Shown in pieces: positions 6,697 through 6,711 of a DNA stretch of 6,711 nt. The translations under genes were made by a program, and so were the position numbers. Location of the stretch: NCBI GenBank assembly GCA_025449435.1, contig JANWJO010000110.1, positions 1 to 6,711 of the forward strand, written 5' to 3'. Origin of the DNA: Chloroflexota bacterium. GTDB lineage: Bacteria > Chloroflexota > UBA4733. The notes beneath the pieces are model-generated. The model had not been told where the DNA came from and ran no database searches. It worked only from the letters and a program-made list of their open reading frames with translations. Within the stretch, counting starts at the first letter, position 1, and the number at the start of each line of letters is the position of its first letter.

Positions 6697-6711
6697 CTGT
6701 GCGCCGGAAGC

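Noticed and set aside
1..6711. tRNA, rRNA, transposase, integrase or phage genes
   Set aside because: No such coding product or recognisable RNA gene is visible on either strand.

Overview
The window is G+C-rich bacterial DNA carrying three genes, all on the + strand and all ending in TAG. Two encode large multi-spanning membrane proteins of the GT-C type, which normally move sugars from lipid carriers outside the membrane. The third encodes a soluble Gfo/Idh/MocA-family NAD(P)-dependent oxidoreductase. The long GT-C and PTPS-related membrane proteins with periplasmic beta-sandwich tails, together with G/C-rich palindromic repeats scattered between and inside genes, suggest a member of the Chloroflexota. 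This assignment is an inference from gene style and base composition. No marker gene is present to confirm it.

Layout. Positions 1-136 hold two full copies and one partial copy of a 54-bp tandem repeat with palindromic G/C runs. Positions 152-2032 encode a GT39/PMT-like glycosyltransferase whose expected first membrane helix is not visible. Its frame is open through the repeat to the left edge, so the gene may be 5'-partial or interrupted. Positions 2033-2225 are intergenic and contain a compact 7-bp hairpin near the upstream stop and a nested set of inverted repeats ahead of the next gene. Positions 2226-5423 encode a PTPS-related membrane protein of about 1065 residues. It has three apparent beta-sandwich domains at its C-terminus and an in-frame G/C palindromic element in the linker between two membrane helices. 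A 73-nt gap leads to a strong Shine-Dalgarno site and the oxidoreductase gene (5497-6657). The window ends with a G/C hairpin (6677-6696) just after that gene.

How the genes may work together. The two membrane proteins end in related C-terminal domains, with the same W-x-x-G, LP, G-x-Y, Y-A-x-S-G and RLP landmarks in the same order. This points to two enzymes acting on the outer face of the membrane in one envelope-glycan or glycoprotein pathway. The oxidoreductase could modify a sugar or nucleotide sugar for that pathway, or it could be an unrelated neighbour. The most unusual observation is that related G/C palindromic repeat sequence lies in open, in-frame coding context in both membrane-protein genes.
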